NCBI GenBank assembly: GCA_018335755.1
Contig: JAGXRK010000045.1
Span: 471,486 to 535,485 of the forward strand
Direction: 5' to 3'
Source: Ignavibacterium sp.
Lineage (GTDB): Bacteria; Bacteroidota; Ignavibacteria; Ignavibacteriales; Ignavibacteriaceae
DNA: 64,000 bases
In this document: positions 1-8,701 of the stretch, piece after piece
How positions within the stretch are numbered: position 1 is the first letter of the stretch
Layout of the letters: every line of letters starts with the position of its first letter
Position numbers and translations under genes: made by a program
Notes under the pieces: generated by a model
Database searches by the model: none
What the model was told of the DNA's origin: nothing
Seen by the model: the letters and a program-made list of their open reading frames with translations, nothing else

Positions 1-651
1 AACATTTACCTGACGGAAAGTGAGAGTAAGAATATCATCTTTAAATGAACTTACATACGAAGGAATTCTTATGTTAGAATTAATTCTTAGTAAAGTTCCG
101 TTTGCCCGCTCATCAAGAGAAAATCCCCTGATATTAAATGTTGACACAACTGGAGTTTCAGTTACAACATCCTTTTGTATGTCAGTGTCTGCTATTACTT
201 TACCTACAATTAATTGTGATGGAGATTTGAAAGTCAATTCTTTTCCGTATGCAAGCACCAGTGGTTCAAGAATGTATTGCAATGGTGCAAAAACTCTTGA
301 GTCAAATACATAAGTTGAAGTAGGGAGCTGATAAACCTTTTGTGTGCCGTCAACTCTATCTGTTAAAATTAAATAGGGATTTTTACCTGTGGCTTTGAGA
401 AGATAATTGTCAAACTTAAGTTCTATTTTAACTGTCTGTTCATTTTGAAAATGATTGATGGAAAGAGCTTCCGCAAGATTTCTTAACGAAACATAAATGG
501 TTGATTCTCTTGTATAAACAGGGACGTACTTTGTCCCTTCCGGAGTTATAACCGTAAGGTTTTTCATTTCCTGGGCTGCAGTAATTGAAATAAACAGCCA
601 AATGAACATTAAAAAAAAATAAATGAAAACATTATTCTGATTTAGAAACAT
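1..651 (-). CDS. Partial N-acetylmuramoyl-L-alanine amidase-like protein (N-terminal part)
   Basis: An open frame of 217 codons starts at ATG 651 and runs off the left edge, so the C-terminal part is missing. Residues about 7-27 form a hydrophobic signal peptide ending ...ITAAQ. The next ~130 residues resemble the copper-amine-oxidase-like N-terminal fold (TPEGTKYVPVYTRESTIYVS, then a RVFAPLQYILEPL segment), a peptidoglycan-associated module. From about residue 165 (VSTFNIRGFSLDERANGTLL) it looks like the start of an AMIN-type beta domain. In this phylum that order usually precedes an amidase_3 catalytic domain, which would lie outside the window, so the amidase call is inference from architecture. 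The gene begins 2 bp after the stop of the upstream methyltransferase-like gene and is probably co-transcribed with it. Confidence 0.6.
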   Translation of the reverse strand, partial: MFLNQNNVFIYFFLMFIWLFISITAAQEMKNLTVITPEGTKYVPVYTRESTIYVSLRNLAEALSINHFQNEQTVKIELKFDNYLLKATGKNPYLILTDRVDGTQKVYQLPTSTYVFDSRVFAPLQYILEPLVLAYGKELTFKSPSQLIVGKVIADTDIQKDVVTETPVVSTFNIRGFSLDERANGTLLRINSNIRIPSYVSSFKDDILTLTFRQVNV

Positions 652-653
652 AT

Positions 654-1232
654 TTAACCAATAAACGGCAGAAATGATCCTGTTTTTTGTTTATAAGATT
701 TCCAGCTTTCACCTAAATGCTTTTCCATCAGCTTATCCTCAAATGATGCACGCATAAATAAAAATGGTATTTGAATAACTGCAAACGGCAATAATATAAA
801 ACTTAATGTTGCAGCAGCAGCACCAAGATCAAGAAGCATTTGTGAAATATATTGCGGATGCCTGATCAATTTGAATGGTCCCTTTGTTATTAGCTGATGA
901 TCTTTAAATATTATTATTTCCTGTGCGTAATTTTCACCCAGTGTTTTGAATGCCCATATCTGTACCCACGAAAAAACCAAATAGAATGCTAATCCTATAT
1001 AACGAATGGTTTGATATTCTTCAGCATACTCAAGAGTGCCCACCTGAAAAACCGATACTATCAGCAAAAGCAATGTTATTGTTGAAAAAGTAAGCGGAAG
1101 CCATTGAAGAAATGTTTTTGGCTTTTCTTTGTAAGCGCCGATTTTTGTTTTTACCCCTTTCTTTGCACCAGTATAGTTTGCACCGAAAGTGGCGATGATA
1201 TTTAATCCGATTATAATGTTTATTGGGTCCAT
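654..1232 (-). CDS. Isoprenylcysteine carboxyl methyltransferase (ICMT/PEMT)-family membrane protein
   Basis: This 192-residue integral membrane protein has about five hydrophobic segments (near residues 3-18, 45-63, 75-95, 130-150 and 150-162). The diagnostic motif is in the C-terminal half: KLIRHPQYISQM, the RHPxY signature of ICMT-like and phospholipid-methyltransferase-like enzymes that binds S-adenosylmethionine and the lipid-facing substrate. A typical trailing segment (FEDKLMEKHLGESWKSYKQK) follows. In bacteria such proteins methylate small lipophilic or isoprenoid substrates, and the real substrate cannot be read from the sequence. It lies 2 bp upstream of the amidase-like gene in the same direction, suggesting one transcript, and is divergent from the SDR gene at 1380. 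Confidence 0.75.
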   Translation of the reverse strand: MDPINIIIGLNIIATFGANYTGAKKGVKTKIGAYKEKPKTFLQWLPLTFSTITLLLLIVSVFQVGTLEYAEEYQTIRYIGLAFYLVFSWVQIWAFKTLGENYAQEIIIFKDHQLITKGPFKLIRHPQYISQMLLDLGAAAATLSFILLPFAVIQIPFLFMRASFEDKLMEKHLGESWKSYKQKTGSFLPFIG

Positions 1233-1379
1233 ATACCGATTTCTTATCTAAATGATGCGAAATATAAGAAAACTTAAAAAGACTTTTGATATTAGCGCTA
1301 GAGTAAAGATTGGCAAATCCGTTTATTTATTAAACTTTTTACTTATCTGGTTTGTTATGCACATTAAAAGAGGAGTAAA

Positions 1380-2123
1380 ATGCGATTTAATAATAAAACT
1401 GTAATGATAATCGGTGCTACGGGCGGAATAGGTTCTGCAACAGCCAGAAAAATATCTGAAGAAGGCGGAAACCTGGTACTTGTAGCTAGAGATTTATCTA
1501 AACTTGAATTGCAGCAGAATGATTTAAAGACAAAATCAATAATTCAATCCATTGATGCAACTAAATCTGACGAACTTCAAAAAGCAGTACAGGCTGGCGA
1601 AAGTGAATTTGGTAAAATTGATGTTTTAATAAATGCGGTTGGGTCAATTGTTCTAAAATCATTACAAACAACTTCTGAGGAAATTTTCAGAGAAACTTTA
1701 GAGCTTAATCTGGTTTCACCTTTTCTGTCTATTAAGGCTGTGCTGAATGGAATGTTAAAAAATAAAGCCGGATCAATTGTGGTCGTTTCATCAGTGGCCG
1801 GTTCAACCGGACTTACAAATCACGAAGCAATATCTGCAGCTAAAGGCGGGCTTGAAGCAATGATACGATCTTCAGCAATAACTTATGCAAAGCGCGGAAT
1901 AAGATTTAATGCTGTTGCACTCGGTTTAGTTGACACTCCAATGGCTAATTTCTTAACAGGTGTTGAAAGCTCCCTTAAAGTTTCTCAAGCGCTTCACCCT
2001 ATGGGAAGAATCGGAACTCCAGATGATGTGGTTGAAGGAATACTTTATCTTTCTTCAGATGATTCTAAATGGACTACAGGAGTCGTTCTTCCAATTGATG
2101 GCGGAATGTCAGCAGGAAAATAG
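1380..2123 (+). CDS. SDR-family oxidoreductase lacking the catalytic tyrosine
   Basis: A 247-residue Rossmann-fold protein of the short-chain dehydrogenase/reductase family. The N-terminus carries the dinucleotide motif GATGGIG (residues 12-18), then the NAVG motif (about 84-87), a VVVSSVAG strand with the catalytic Ser, and a C-terminal PIDGGMSAG close as in FabG-like enzymes. At the active site the usual YxxxK reads ISAAK (within NHEAISAAKGG), so the Lys is present but the Tyr is replaced by Ile. The codon there is ata and no frameshift is visible. A strong ribosome site (agaggag) sits 5 bp before the ATG. Some SDR subfamilies are non-canonical at this position, so it may use another acid or act as a binding protein. 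The 'oxidoreductase' label should be read with that in mind. The gene is monocistronic and converges on kamA. Confidence 0.85.
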   Translation: MRFNNKTVMIIGATGGIGSATARKISEEGGNLVLVARDLSKLELQQNDLKTKSIIQSIDATKSDELQKAVQAGESEFGKIDVLINAVGSIVLKSLQTTSEEIFRETLELNLVSPFLSIKAVLNGMLKNKAGSIVVVSSVAGSTGLTNHEAISAAKGGLEAMIRSSAITYAKRGIRFNAVALGLVDTPMANFLTGVESSLKVSQALHPMGRIGTPDDVVEGILYLSSDDSKWTTGVVLPIDGGMSAGK

Positions 2124-2137
2124 TAACAGTTTAAAAA

Positions 2138-2172
2138 TAAAAAGCGCTGATTTTCAAATGAAGATCAGCGCT
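2138..2172 (-). terminator. Rho-independent terminator of the kamA operon
   Basis: A perfect 9 bp inverted repeat, AGCGCTGAT/ATCAGCGCT (2143-2151 with 2164-2172), is followed on the minus strand by a T-rich tract (CTTTTTATTTTT). It lies 30 bp past the stop of kamA and in the converging gap with the SDR gene, so it may also stop plus-strand transcripts. Confidence 0.75.
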
Positions 2173-2201
2173 GACATTATCATTTGTAAAATAGAGTTAT
2201 C

Positions 2202-3365
2202 TTAGTTTTCTACTTCTTCTAATACAGGAAGTTTTACTCTTCTAGGTTTGATTTCTTCCTTAACCTTTTTCTTTGCCTTACCGTTTGATTTACTTTTAGA
2301 ACCGAAACCATCAGGATTATTCTGATCGGCATAATTTTTATATGAATAAATTTTATGCTGATAATTTCTGAGAATAATCTTTTCTTCATCATGATGCAGC
2401 ACATAATTAGGAACAAGAGGAATTTTTCCGCCACCGCCCGGAGCATCAATTACAAAATGCGGAATTGCGAGTCCGCTTGTATGACCTCTTAGCCCTTCAA
2501 GTATTTTCAATCCGGTTTCAACAGATGTTCTGAAATGGTTAGCTCCTTTAGTTTCATCGGCCATATACATATAGTAAGGACGAACCCGTATTCTTAAAAG
2601 TTTCTGTACAAGTTCTTTTACAACCTCGGCATCATCATTAACGCCTTTCATAATAACCATTTGATTACCTACAGGTATTCCTGCGTCTGCAAGCATTTCA
2701 CAGGCTTTAGAACTTTCAGCAGTAATTTCCCAGGGATGATTAAAATGCGTGTTGCAATATATCGGGTGATATTTCTTCAGCATATTGCAGAGCTTGGGAG
2801 TGATTCTCTGCGGCAGAACGCATGGCATTTTTGTCCCAAGTCGAATAATTTCGATATGGGGAATTTTCCTCAGCCGTTGAAGTATTTTTTCAAGCATCTG
2901 ATCGGTAAGCATAAGCGGATCGCCACCGGATAAAATCACATCACGGATTTCGGTATGCTCTTCAAGATACTTAAATGCGCTTTCCAATCCCTTCATAGAA
3001 ATTTTTTCGTAATCGCCAACTTTTCTTTTTCTTGTACAAAAGCGGCAATAAAGTCCACATTGACTTGTGACAAGGAAAAGTGCACGATCCGGATAACGAT
3101 GAGTAATATTGGGTACAGGGCTCATCGCATCTTCCATCAAAGGATCTTCCTCAGCGTCAAAGTCTTCCAGTTCTGCTTTATCCGGAACACACTGCCGCCA
3201 GATCGGATCGCCGGGATAGCGGATCAGATTTAAATAATATGGGTTGATACGTGCCTGGAAAAATTCATCCAGATCTTCCGCAACTTTACGGTCTATGCTG
3301 AATTTTTCCACCAGTTGATCGACAGTGTGAACACTATCGCGTATCATTTGCTGCCAGAGTTCCAT
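2202..3365 (-). CDS. kamA: L-lysine 2,3-aminomutase (radical SAM, PLP-dependent)
   Basis: This 387-residue radical SAM enzyme of the KamA family should convert L-lysine to L-beta-lysine. The [4Fe-4S]/SAM motif is C103-x3-C107-x2-C110 (CGLYCRFCTRKR), followed by SGGDPL. The PLP-anchoring Lys is K314 in APGGGGKIPL. Two aspartates that bind the substrate lysine in characterised enzymes are conserved by alignment: D270 (MYMADETKGANHFRT) and D307 (VIDAPGGGGK). Lysine is therefore the likely substrate rather than glutamate. The C-terminal ~45 residues are Lys-rich and probably disordered. It is the last gene of a four-gene operon, 9 bp after the GNAT gene, and is followed by a good terminator. The neighbouring ATP-grasp ligases and acetyltransferase suggest beta-lysine is a building block. 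The family call is secure; the pathway is inferred. Confidence 0.92.
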   Translation of the reverse strand: MELWQQMIRDSVHTVDQLVEKFSIDRKVAEDLDEFFQARINPYYLNLIRYPGDPIWRQCVPDKAELEDFDAEEDPLMEDAMSPVPNITHRYPDRALFLVTSQCGLYCRFCTRKRKVGDYEKISMKGLESAFKYLEEHTEIRDVILSGGDPLMLTDQMLEKILQRLRKIPHIEIIRLGTKMPCVLPQRITPKLCNMLKKYHPIYCNTHFNHPWEITAESSKACEMLADAGIPVGNQMVIMKGVNDDAEVVKELVQKLLRIRVRPYYMYMADETKGANHFRTSVETGLKILEGLRGHTSGLAIPHFVIDAPGGGGKIPLVPNYVLHHDEEKIILRNYQHKIYSYKNYADQNNPDGFGSKSKSNGKAKKKVKEEIKPRRVKLPVLEEVEN

Positions 3366-3374
3366 AACGAGTCC

Positions 3375-3857
3375 TCAATTATTCTTGTTATTAAAATACT
3401 TACCGAACACCAACAAGTTGTCGCCGAATGAATAAAAATCATTTATTTGAGATACTATGCTGTATTTGTTTCTTAAATAAAAATTTCTTGTAGCAGCGTA
3501 ACTTTCTTTCGAAGAGGTTTCTGCTAAAAGCCATCTACCTTTACTATCCTTAACAAACTTTTCAGCATGCTCTATTAAATTTTTGCCGATACCTTTTTTC
3601 CCTGCAGAGGGATCAGCAACAATCCAATAAAGATCATATACAGCATCCGTTAATGGTCTTTTACCGGTACAATGATATCCGATTATTTTTCCTTCATCTT
3701 CATAAACAAAGATGTTATAATCTGTCTGATCAGTGTTAAAAGCGGTAATATTTATCAATTCCATTGCAACTTCTACCTCTTTTTCACTAAAAGCAGAAAT
3801 TTTCTTCAACATTATTTCTAACTTATCAACATCAGATTGCTTTAGTCTTCTTATCAT
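3375..3857 (-). CDS. GNAT-family N-acetyltransferase of the KamA/ATP-grasp operon
   Basis: A 160-residue single-domain acetyltransferase. It begins with a typical N-terminal strand (MIRRLKQSDVDKLEIML). The acetyl-CoA pyrophosphate loop is in the middle (GKKGIGKNLIEHAEKF, residues about 85-100, the Q/RxxGxG/A-like motif A), followed by a motif-B region ending ATRNFYLRNKY. It would transfer an acetyl group from acetyl-CoA to an amine. Its start overlaps the end of the second ATP-grasp gene by 26 bp and its stop is 9 bp before kamA, so translation is probably coupled. It is much shorter than the ~270-residue beta-lysine acetyltransferase AblB, so equating the two is not justified. An amine on a beta-lysine-containing product is nevertheless a plausible acceptor, which is inference. 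Confidence 0.85.
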   Translation of the reverse strand: MIRRLKQSDVDKLEIMLKKISAFSEKEVEVAMELINITAFNTDQTDYNIFVYEDEGKIIGYHCTGKRPLTDAVYDLYWIVADPSAGKKGIGKNLIEHAEKFVKDSKGRWLLAETSSKESYAATRNFYLRNKYSIVSQINDFYSFGDNLLVFGKYFNNKNN

Positions 3858-4890
3858 TTTCCTTCCGGTTCAGTGCAAAACCCGTTATAGTAAACAGCAA
3901 TTCTTTGTGCGAAATACCTGCTGCATTAGCAGCTCTGGAAAATCCGGAATCCCGTGATATATCCGGATTCGGATTAACTTCAATAACAAATGGCGTGCCT
4001 TTTTGATCCAATCTTATATCAACTCTGGCATAATCTCTGCAATTAAGAGCTTTAAAAGAATTAAGTGCTAAATCTTCAACTTTCTTTTTCAGTCTCTTTG
4101 TCAATTCAGCCGGGCATTTTGGTTTTGTGTAATTATAATAAGTACTGCCTTCAATCCATTTACCATCATAAGTAACAATTTTCGGCAAATCATCAGGTAA
4201 TCCATCAAAAACAATTTCTGATAGTGGCAGAACTATATCTCCCAGTACAGCACAGTTAAGTTCTCTGCCATCAATATATTCCTCAACAAGAATACTTTTA
4301 TTATAAGTTTCTGACAAAAACTTATAATGCTTCTTCAGCTCTTTAAAGGTATTAACAACCGAATATTCAGAAATTCCAATACTGGCATCCTCATCAAGAA
4401 GTTTCATAATAAGAGGATAACGGAGATCAATATCACTTTCCGAAAATCTTTTATGTACATCTAATGTCAAAGAACCCGGTGTATTTACACCAAATGAATT
4501 TAAAATCCTTTTTGCTCTCTCTTTATCCAAACAATTACCAAGAGTTGAGGGTAAGTTTCCGGTGTAATGATAGCCCAGCAATTCATACAGAGCTGTCATA
4601 CAATATTCATAATGAGCTATTCCCTCAACAGATTCAACAAAATTTAATATCGCATCCGGACTAAAGCTTTTTATTTCATCTACCACTCGTTGTACTCTTC
4701 TATCAACAGCGAATAACCTCACTTCAGTATAATTTTCCTTCAAACTGCTGATGATGTAGTCCATCTCTTTAGTAAAACCTTCTTCTGAAAGATCTTTATT
4801 ACCCTGACCTTTGTCTTCAGGTCGGCCATTATATAAAGAGAACACACTTACCGGGGCATTATAACATACCAGTATTTTAGATTCTTTCAT
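3832..4890 (-). CDS. D-Ala-D-Ala-ligase-like ATP-grasp protein (second of pair)
   Basis: A 352-residue ATP-grasp enzyme. The N-terminal third is a pre-ATP-grasp fold with a FVESVEGIAHYE motif near residue 87, equivalent to the NxxEG element of D-Ala-D-Ala ligases. The ATP-binding core includes PLIMKLLDEDASIGISEYS and LVEEYIDGRELNCAVLGD, and the Mg-binding end is FVIEVNPNPDISRDSGFSRA. Such enzymes activate a carboxylate as an acyl phosphate and join it to an amine. The gene overlaps the first ATP-grasp gene by 4 bp (ATGA type) and the GNAT gene by 26 bp. True Ddl normally sits in the mur/fts cluster. The pairing with a paralogue, a GNAT and kamA instead argues for a specialised amide- or peptide-forming step. 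The substrates are unknown. Confidence 0.85.
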   Translation of the reverse strand: MKESKILVCYNAPVSVFSLYNGRPEDKGQGNKDLSEEGFTKEMDYIISSLKENYTEVRLFAVDRRVQRVVDEIKSFSPDAILNFVESVEGIAHYEYCMTALYELLGYHYTGNLPSTLGNCLDKERAKRILNSFGVNTPGSLTLDVHKRFSESDIDLRYPLIMKLLDEDASIGISEYSVVNTFKELKKHYKFLSETYNKSILVEEYIDGRELNCAVLGDIVLPLSEIVFDGLPDDLPKIVTYDGKWIEGSTYYNYTKPKCPAELTKRLKKKVEDLALNSFKALNCRDYARVDIRLDQKGTPFVIEVNPNPDISRDSGFSRAANAAGISHKELLFTITGFALNRKENDKKTKAI

Positions 4891-5942
4891 TTTACCAGGT
4901 TGTATCTTTTTGCCGCTGCATACAGAACAGTATTAATCATCTGCTCATAAGTCATTCCCGCTGCTCTTGCTGCTTTAGGATAACTTGAATTCTCAGTTGG
5001 GTCAGGCATTATGCCGGGTAAAGGATTAATTTCTATAATGCTCGGCTCACCGTTCTTATCTAATCGCACATCAACTCTGCTCCAGTCCTTGCATTTAAGA
5101 ACATTGTAGGTATCCAATACTATCTTTTTAATTTTTACTTCAAGAACCGGATCAATATTCGCCGGACAATCAAAAACATTAAAATCATTTTCCTTGGTAT
5201 CAAGAATCCATTTTGCTTCAAAGGAGTATAACGGAATGATGCCCTCCGGGTAACGATCATAAACAATTTCAATTATCGGCAGTGTTTGTACTTCGATTCC
5301 GTTTCCTAATACTGCTACTGTGAACTCTCTGCCTGGAAGAAATTCTTCAATCAATGCTGATTGATTGTATCCGTTTTTAATTCTGTTCACTTCACTATAC
5401 AGTTCTGTTTCATTTCTAACGTAGGAAGAAGAATAAATTCCCTTGCTTGATCCTTCACAAACAGGTTTTACCATTAATGGAAAATCAAATGAAAGATTTT
5501 TCACATCATCTATACTATCTGCAACTTTAAATTTTGCATTCGGTATTCCGTAGTAGGTTAATATTTCTTTTGTTCGTGCCTTGTCAAGACAAATTCCAAG
5601 TGTAAGTGCATCTGATCCGGTGTAAGGTATCTGAAGCATGTCGAGCATCGCTGGTATTTGTGCTTCGCGACTGACACCATAAGCTCCTTCAGCAATATTA
5701 AAAACTATATCAGGTCTTATTTCTCTGAACTTTTCGAACGCATCTTCGTTCGCCTCAATCAAAGTAACATCATGAAACTGTTCAAGAGCATATTTAAGTT
5801 CATTAATTGTTTCCCAAGTATCCCATTCAGCATAAGTATCTGTAGAGGGTTGTGTGTTTGATGATGGATTGTTCTGGTTAGGGGATACGATTGCGGGGAA
5901 AGTGTTTTCACTTTCAGGTTTAACATTGAATGTTAACGCCAC
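4887..5942 (-). CDS. D-Ala-D-Ala-ligase-like ATP-grasp protein (first of pair)
   Basis: A 351-residue ATP-grasp ligase paralogous to the next gene. Visible elements are an N-terminal FNIAEGAYGVSREAQIP motif (residues about 80-97), the GSDALTLGICLDKARTKEIL helix, the ATP-site lysine in PLMVKPVCEGSSKGIYSSS, LIEEFLPGREFTVAVLGNG, and the metal-binding end SIIEINPLPGIMPDP. The best available start is GTG 5942; the nearest ATG is out of frame. Residues 15-40 (Asn/Ser/Thr-rich) form a loop that differs from typical Ddl. It is the first gene of the operon, about 60 bp downstream of a well-matched Bacteroidota promoter. It probably makes an amide bond between two amino acids or their derivatives. Which ones is not determinable here, although beta-lysine from kamA is the obvious candidate. 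Confidence 0.85.
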   Translation of the reverse strand: MALTFNVKPESENTFPAIVSPNQNNPSSNTQPSTDTYAEWDTWETINELKYALEQFHDVTLIEANEDAFEKFREIRPDIVFNIAEGAYGVSREAQIPAMLDMLQIPYTGSDALTLGICLDKARTKEILTYYGIPNAKFKVADSIDDVKNLSFDFPLMVKPVCEGSSKGIYSSSYVRNETELYSEVNRIKNGYNQSALIEEFLPGREFTVAVLGNGIEVQTLPIIEIVYDRYPEGIIPLYSFEAKWILDTKENDFNVFDCPANIDPVLEVKIKKIVLDTYNVLKCKDWSRVDVRLDKNGEPSIIEINPLPGIMPDPTENSSYPKAARAAGMTYEQMINTVLYAAAKRYNLVK

Positions 5943-6384
5943 ATTAAGTCTAACATTGAACTCTGATGATAGAATAACTTGTCCTTAAAAATTTTTATAA
6001 TTTTTTTTAACAAATATAATTATTAAAAATTCATTTGCAAGTGTTTACAACTTCAATGAAAAAAAAATTCTCAGTCATGATTTTAAAACTCATGAATGAA
6101 AATCTTTAAAAGAATTTTTCAAGAAGCACAGAAGACAAATATTTTAAGCTTATAAAAATATTTTTGCAGTTAGATCAAGAGCTGGAATGCATGATTGATT
6201 GAATGATTGAAGGATTGAACTATCTACCGGTGAAGGCAGGGTTATTGAATGTTTTAAAGACAACTTAATGGCTACGAATGACTATAAACACCTATTAATG
6301 ATTATTAATAAATATCAACAACTTATTCTTATAAAATTACTTTGCCCAATGCTCTTATACCTCAGCCTTATCCCAAGCCTATCA
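5943..6384. other. AT-rich intergenic region upstream of the ATP-grasp/kamA operon
   Basis: This 442 bp gap separates the recG stop from the ATP-grasp start. It contains the promoter listed at 6011-6041. Around 6189-6219 there is a run of degenerate GATTGAAT/GATTGA units (atgattgattgaatgattga), similar in style to a run near 58427-58480. No open frame with a ribosome site was found in the rest. Confidence 0.5.
6011..6041 (-). promoter_or_regulatory. Bacteroidota-type promoter of the ATP-grasp/GNAT/kamA operon
   Basis: Reading the minus strand, the -7 element is TATATTTG (6011-6018), an exact match to the TAnnTTTG consensus. A CTTG (6038-6041) lies exactly 19 nt upstream where TTTG is expected. 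The predicted start is about 60 nt before the GTG codon of the first ATP-grasp gene. Confidence 0.6.
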
Positions 6385-8589
6385 CTAAGCTATAGTAGCG
6401 TACTTAAGACTTTCACTGTATTGTATTAATAAGTTTTGTTTAATGATTTGATTTTCCGGAAGGATGAACTTCGGATCTTTATCAACAATGGCAAAAGCTT
6501 TTTGTTTTGCATCGATTATGATCTGAGTATCATTTATAATATCAGCATACTTCAGTTCAGGGAAGCCGCTTTGTACTGTTCCGAATATATCGCCGGGACC
6601 TCGCAGCTTCAAATCCATCTCGGCAATTTTAAAACCATCGGTATGCTTAACCATAGTTTGAAGGCGGACTGAAGATTTATGCTTTTCAATTTGAGCCGGT
6701 GGTAAATATTCAAGATCAAGTTCATGCTGATTGGTTTTTGATACCAAAGAATCTTTTGCAACAAGAATACAGTATGCCTGCTTGCTGCTTCTTCCTACTC
6801 TTCCCCTTAACTGATGTAGCTGTGAAAGTCCGAAACGCTGTGCATCATTAATTAAAATGATGTTTGCAGCAGGAATGTCAATGCCTACTTCAATTACAGT
6901 TGTTGAAACAAGAACATTAAAATCTTTTTTAAGAAACCTGAGCATCACTTCTTCTTTTTCCAGCCAGGACATTCGCCCGTGAATTAATCCCAGCTTCAAT
7001 TCTCTTAAATAAGAATTACTGAGCTCCTCAAACAAAGTTGTTGCCGCTTTAAGCTCTAACTTTTCAGATTCTTCAACTAAAGGATAAACTAAGAATGATT
7101 GATATCCGTCTTTGCTTTTATCGATAACGAACTTATAAATTTCCGGAAGTTTATTCTCACCACGAAGTACCGTCTTGATTGGATTACGGTTTTTCGGCAT
7201 TTCATCAATTACTGAGAGTTCTAAGTCACCATAAATCGTCATTGATAAAGTTCTTGGAATAGGTGTTGCACTCATTACAAGAACGTCGGGAGTTTTCCCT
7301 TTGCTTTGAAGCTTCGCTCTCTGTCTAACTCCGAATCGATGCTGCTCATCAATAACAACTAATCCCAAATTATTGAACTTAACTTTTTCCTCGAAGAGGG
7401 CGTGCGTACCAACAATAATATCTGCTTCCTGAAATTCTATTGATTCAAGGTTTTTATCGCGTACAGATTTTTTCTGTCCGCCAAGTAATAAAATGACTTT
7501 AATTTTTCTTTCTTTATGAATTTCGTGGAGTTTATTCATCATCACAGAAATATTTTTTGCATGCTGATCTGCTAAAATTTCTGTGGGAACCATAATCGCT
7601 GCCTGGTATCCGTTATCTATAGCAATTAACATTGCAATCAGTGAAACTATTGTTTTTCCGCTTCCCACGTCCCCCTGAAGCAGACGGTTCATTGGTTTCT
7701 CCGACAGCATATCATTCTTAATTTCGCTTAAAACTTTTAATTGGGCTTTTGTAAGTTCAAACGTAAGTGTTTTAAGAAAATTTGAAATGAGTTTTGTTTT
7801 TATGGAAAGTGAATTACCGGTTAGTTTTGTTTCATAATTATGTTTTCTGAGTGCAACAAGAGTTTCTATATAAAACATTTCTTCAAACTTGAAACGATGT
7901 TTAGCCTTCTCGAATAAATCTTTGGATTCGGGGAAGTGATAGTTTTTAACAGCGGTTACTATATCAATAAGATTTTCATCTTTAATTATTGAGGATGGTA
8001 ATGTTTCTTCAAGTTTATCAACATAATTTTCAACTGCATAGCTTACTATTCTTCGCAATGACAGATCACCAATGTTTCTGGCTTTAAGTTCTTTAGGAAT
8101 TCTGTAAAAAGGAATGATCTTGCCGGTATTAATAAAACTCTGTGATTCCTCTTCTGTTATCCTATCGAAATCCGCATGAACAAACTGAAGTTTGTTATAA
8201 TTTATTTCCGGTTTAGAAGAGATTGCAAATATATCTCCCGGTTTAAATACTTTTTCAAAATATTTTATTCCCTGAAACCAGATACATTCAAAAAATCCGG
8301 TTGCATCACGGAAGTGAACTTTAAGTAATTCTTTTCTGAATCTTATCCTTTCAACATCCTCAACTTTTCCGATGATTGTAACTTCCCCCGGGTAACCGTT
8401 TATAACATAACCATAAGCTTTAGCAGCAGTAAGAACTGTGGTTCGATCTAAATGACGAGAAGGAAAGTAAAATAAAAGATCACGAATAGTTTTAATTCCG
8501 ATTTTATGAAATGATTCTGCACGCTTTGGTCCAACCGACTTAATGTATTGAACCGAGCTTTCGAGTATTTTCTCTTTTGAGGAAATCAT
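6385..8589 (-). CDS. recG: ATP-dependent DNA helicase RecG
   Basis: A 734-residue superfamily 2 helicase that remodels stalled replication forks and branch-migrates Holliday junctions. The N-terminal region has a helix-hairpin-helix-like stretch (SVGPKRAESFHKIGI) and an OB-fold wedge domain (residues about 70-180). The helicase core follows: Walker A GDVGSGKT (about residue 305), motif II IDEQHRFG, motif III SATPIPRTL, and motif VI LRGRVGRS, then the TLIV-like C-terminal GPGDIFGTVQSG segment typical of RecG. The length is slightly above the common ~690 residues. It has no close operon partner: the next minus-strand genes are 442 bp away and dgt is divergent. The assignment is firm. Confidence 0.96.
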   Translation of the reverse strand: MISSKEKILESSVQYIKSVGPKRAESFHKIGIKTIRDLLFYFPSRHLDRTTVLTAAKAYGYVINGYPGEVTIIGKVEDVERIRFRKELLKVHFRDATGFFECIWFQGIKYFEKVFKPGDIFAISSKPEINYNKLQFVHADFDRITEEESQSFINTGKIIPFYRIPKELKARNIGDLSLRRIVSYAVENYVDKLEETLPSSIIKDENLIDIVTAVKNYHFPESKDLFEKAKHRFKFEEMFYIETLVALRKHNYETKLTGNSLSIKTKLISNFLKTLTFELTKAQLKVLSEIKNDMLSEKPMNRLLQGDVGSGKTIVSLIAMLIAIDNGYQAAIMVPTEILADQHAKNISVMMNKLHEIHKERKIKVILLLGGQKKSVRDKNLESIEFQEADIIVGTHALFEEKVKFNNLGLVVIDEQHRFGVRQRAKLQSKGKTPDVLVMSATPIPRTLSMTIYGDLELSVIDEMPKNRNPIKTVLRGENKLPEIYKFVIDKSKDGYQSFLVYPLVEESEKLELKAATTLFEELSNSYLRELKLGLIHGRMSWLEKEEVMLRFLKKDFNVLVSTTVIEVGIDIPAANIILINDAQRFGLSQLHQLRGRVGRSSKQAYCILVAKDSLVSKTNQHELDLEYLPPAQIEKHKSSVRLQTMVKHTDGFKIAEMDLKLRGPGDIFGTVQSGFPELKYADIINDTQIIIDAKQKAFAIVDKDPKFILPENQIIKQNLLIQYSESLKYATIA

Positions 8590-8701
8590 TAAGTGAAAAA
8601 TAGTTTAAGGGACGAGCAAACTCAATAAGCAAGTACACCTTTATATAATGTATAATTAAATAATTTGTTAAATTTTACATCATTTATAAAAGGATTATGA
8701 A

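Noticed and set aside
3375..3857. AblB, the beta-lysine N6-acetyltransferase
   Set aside because: The protein is 160 residues, well short of the AblB size, and has a generic GNAT pattern. Only the neighbourhood with kamA supports that name.
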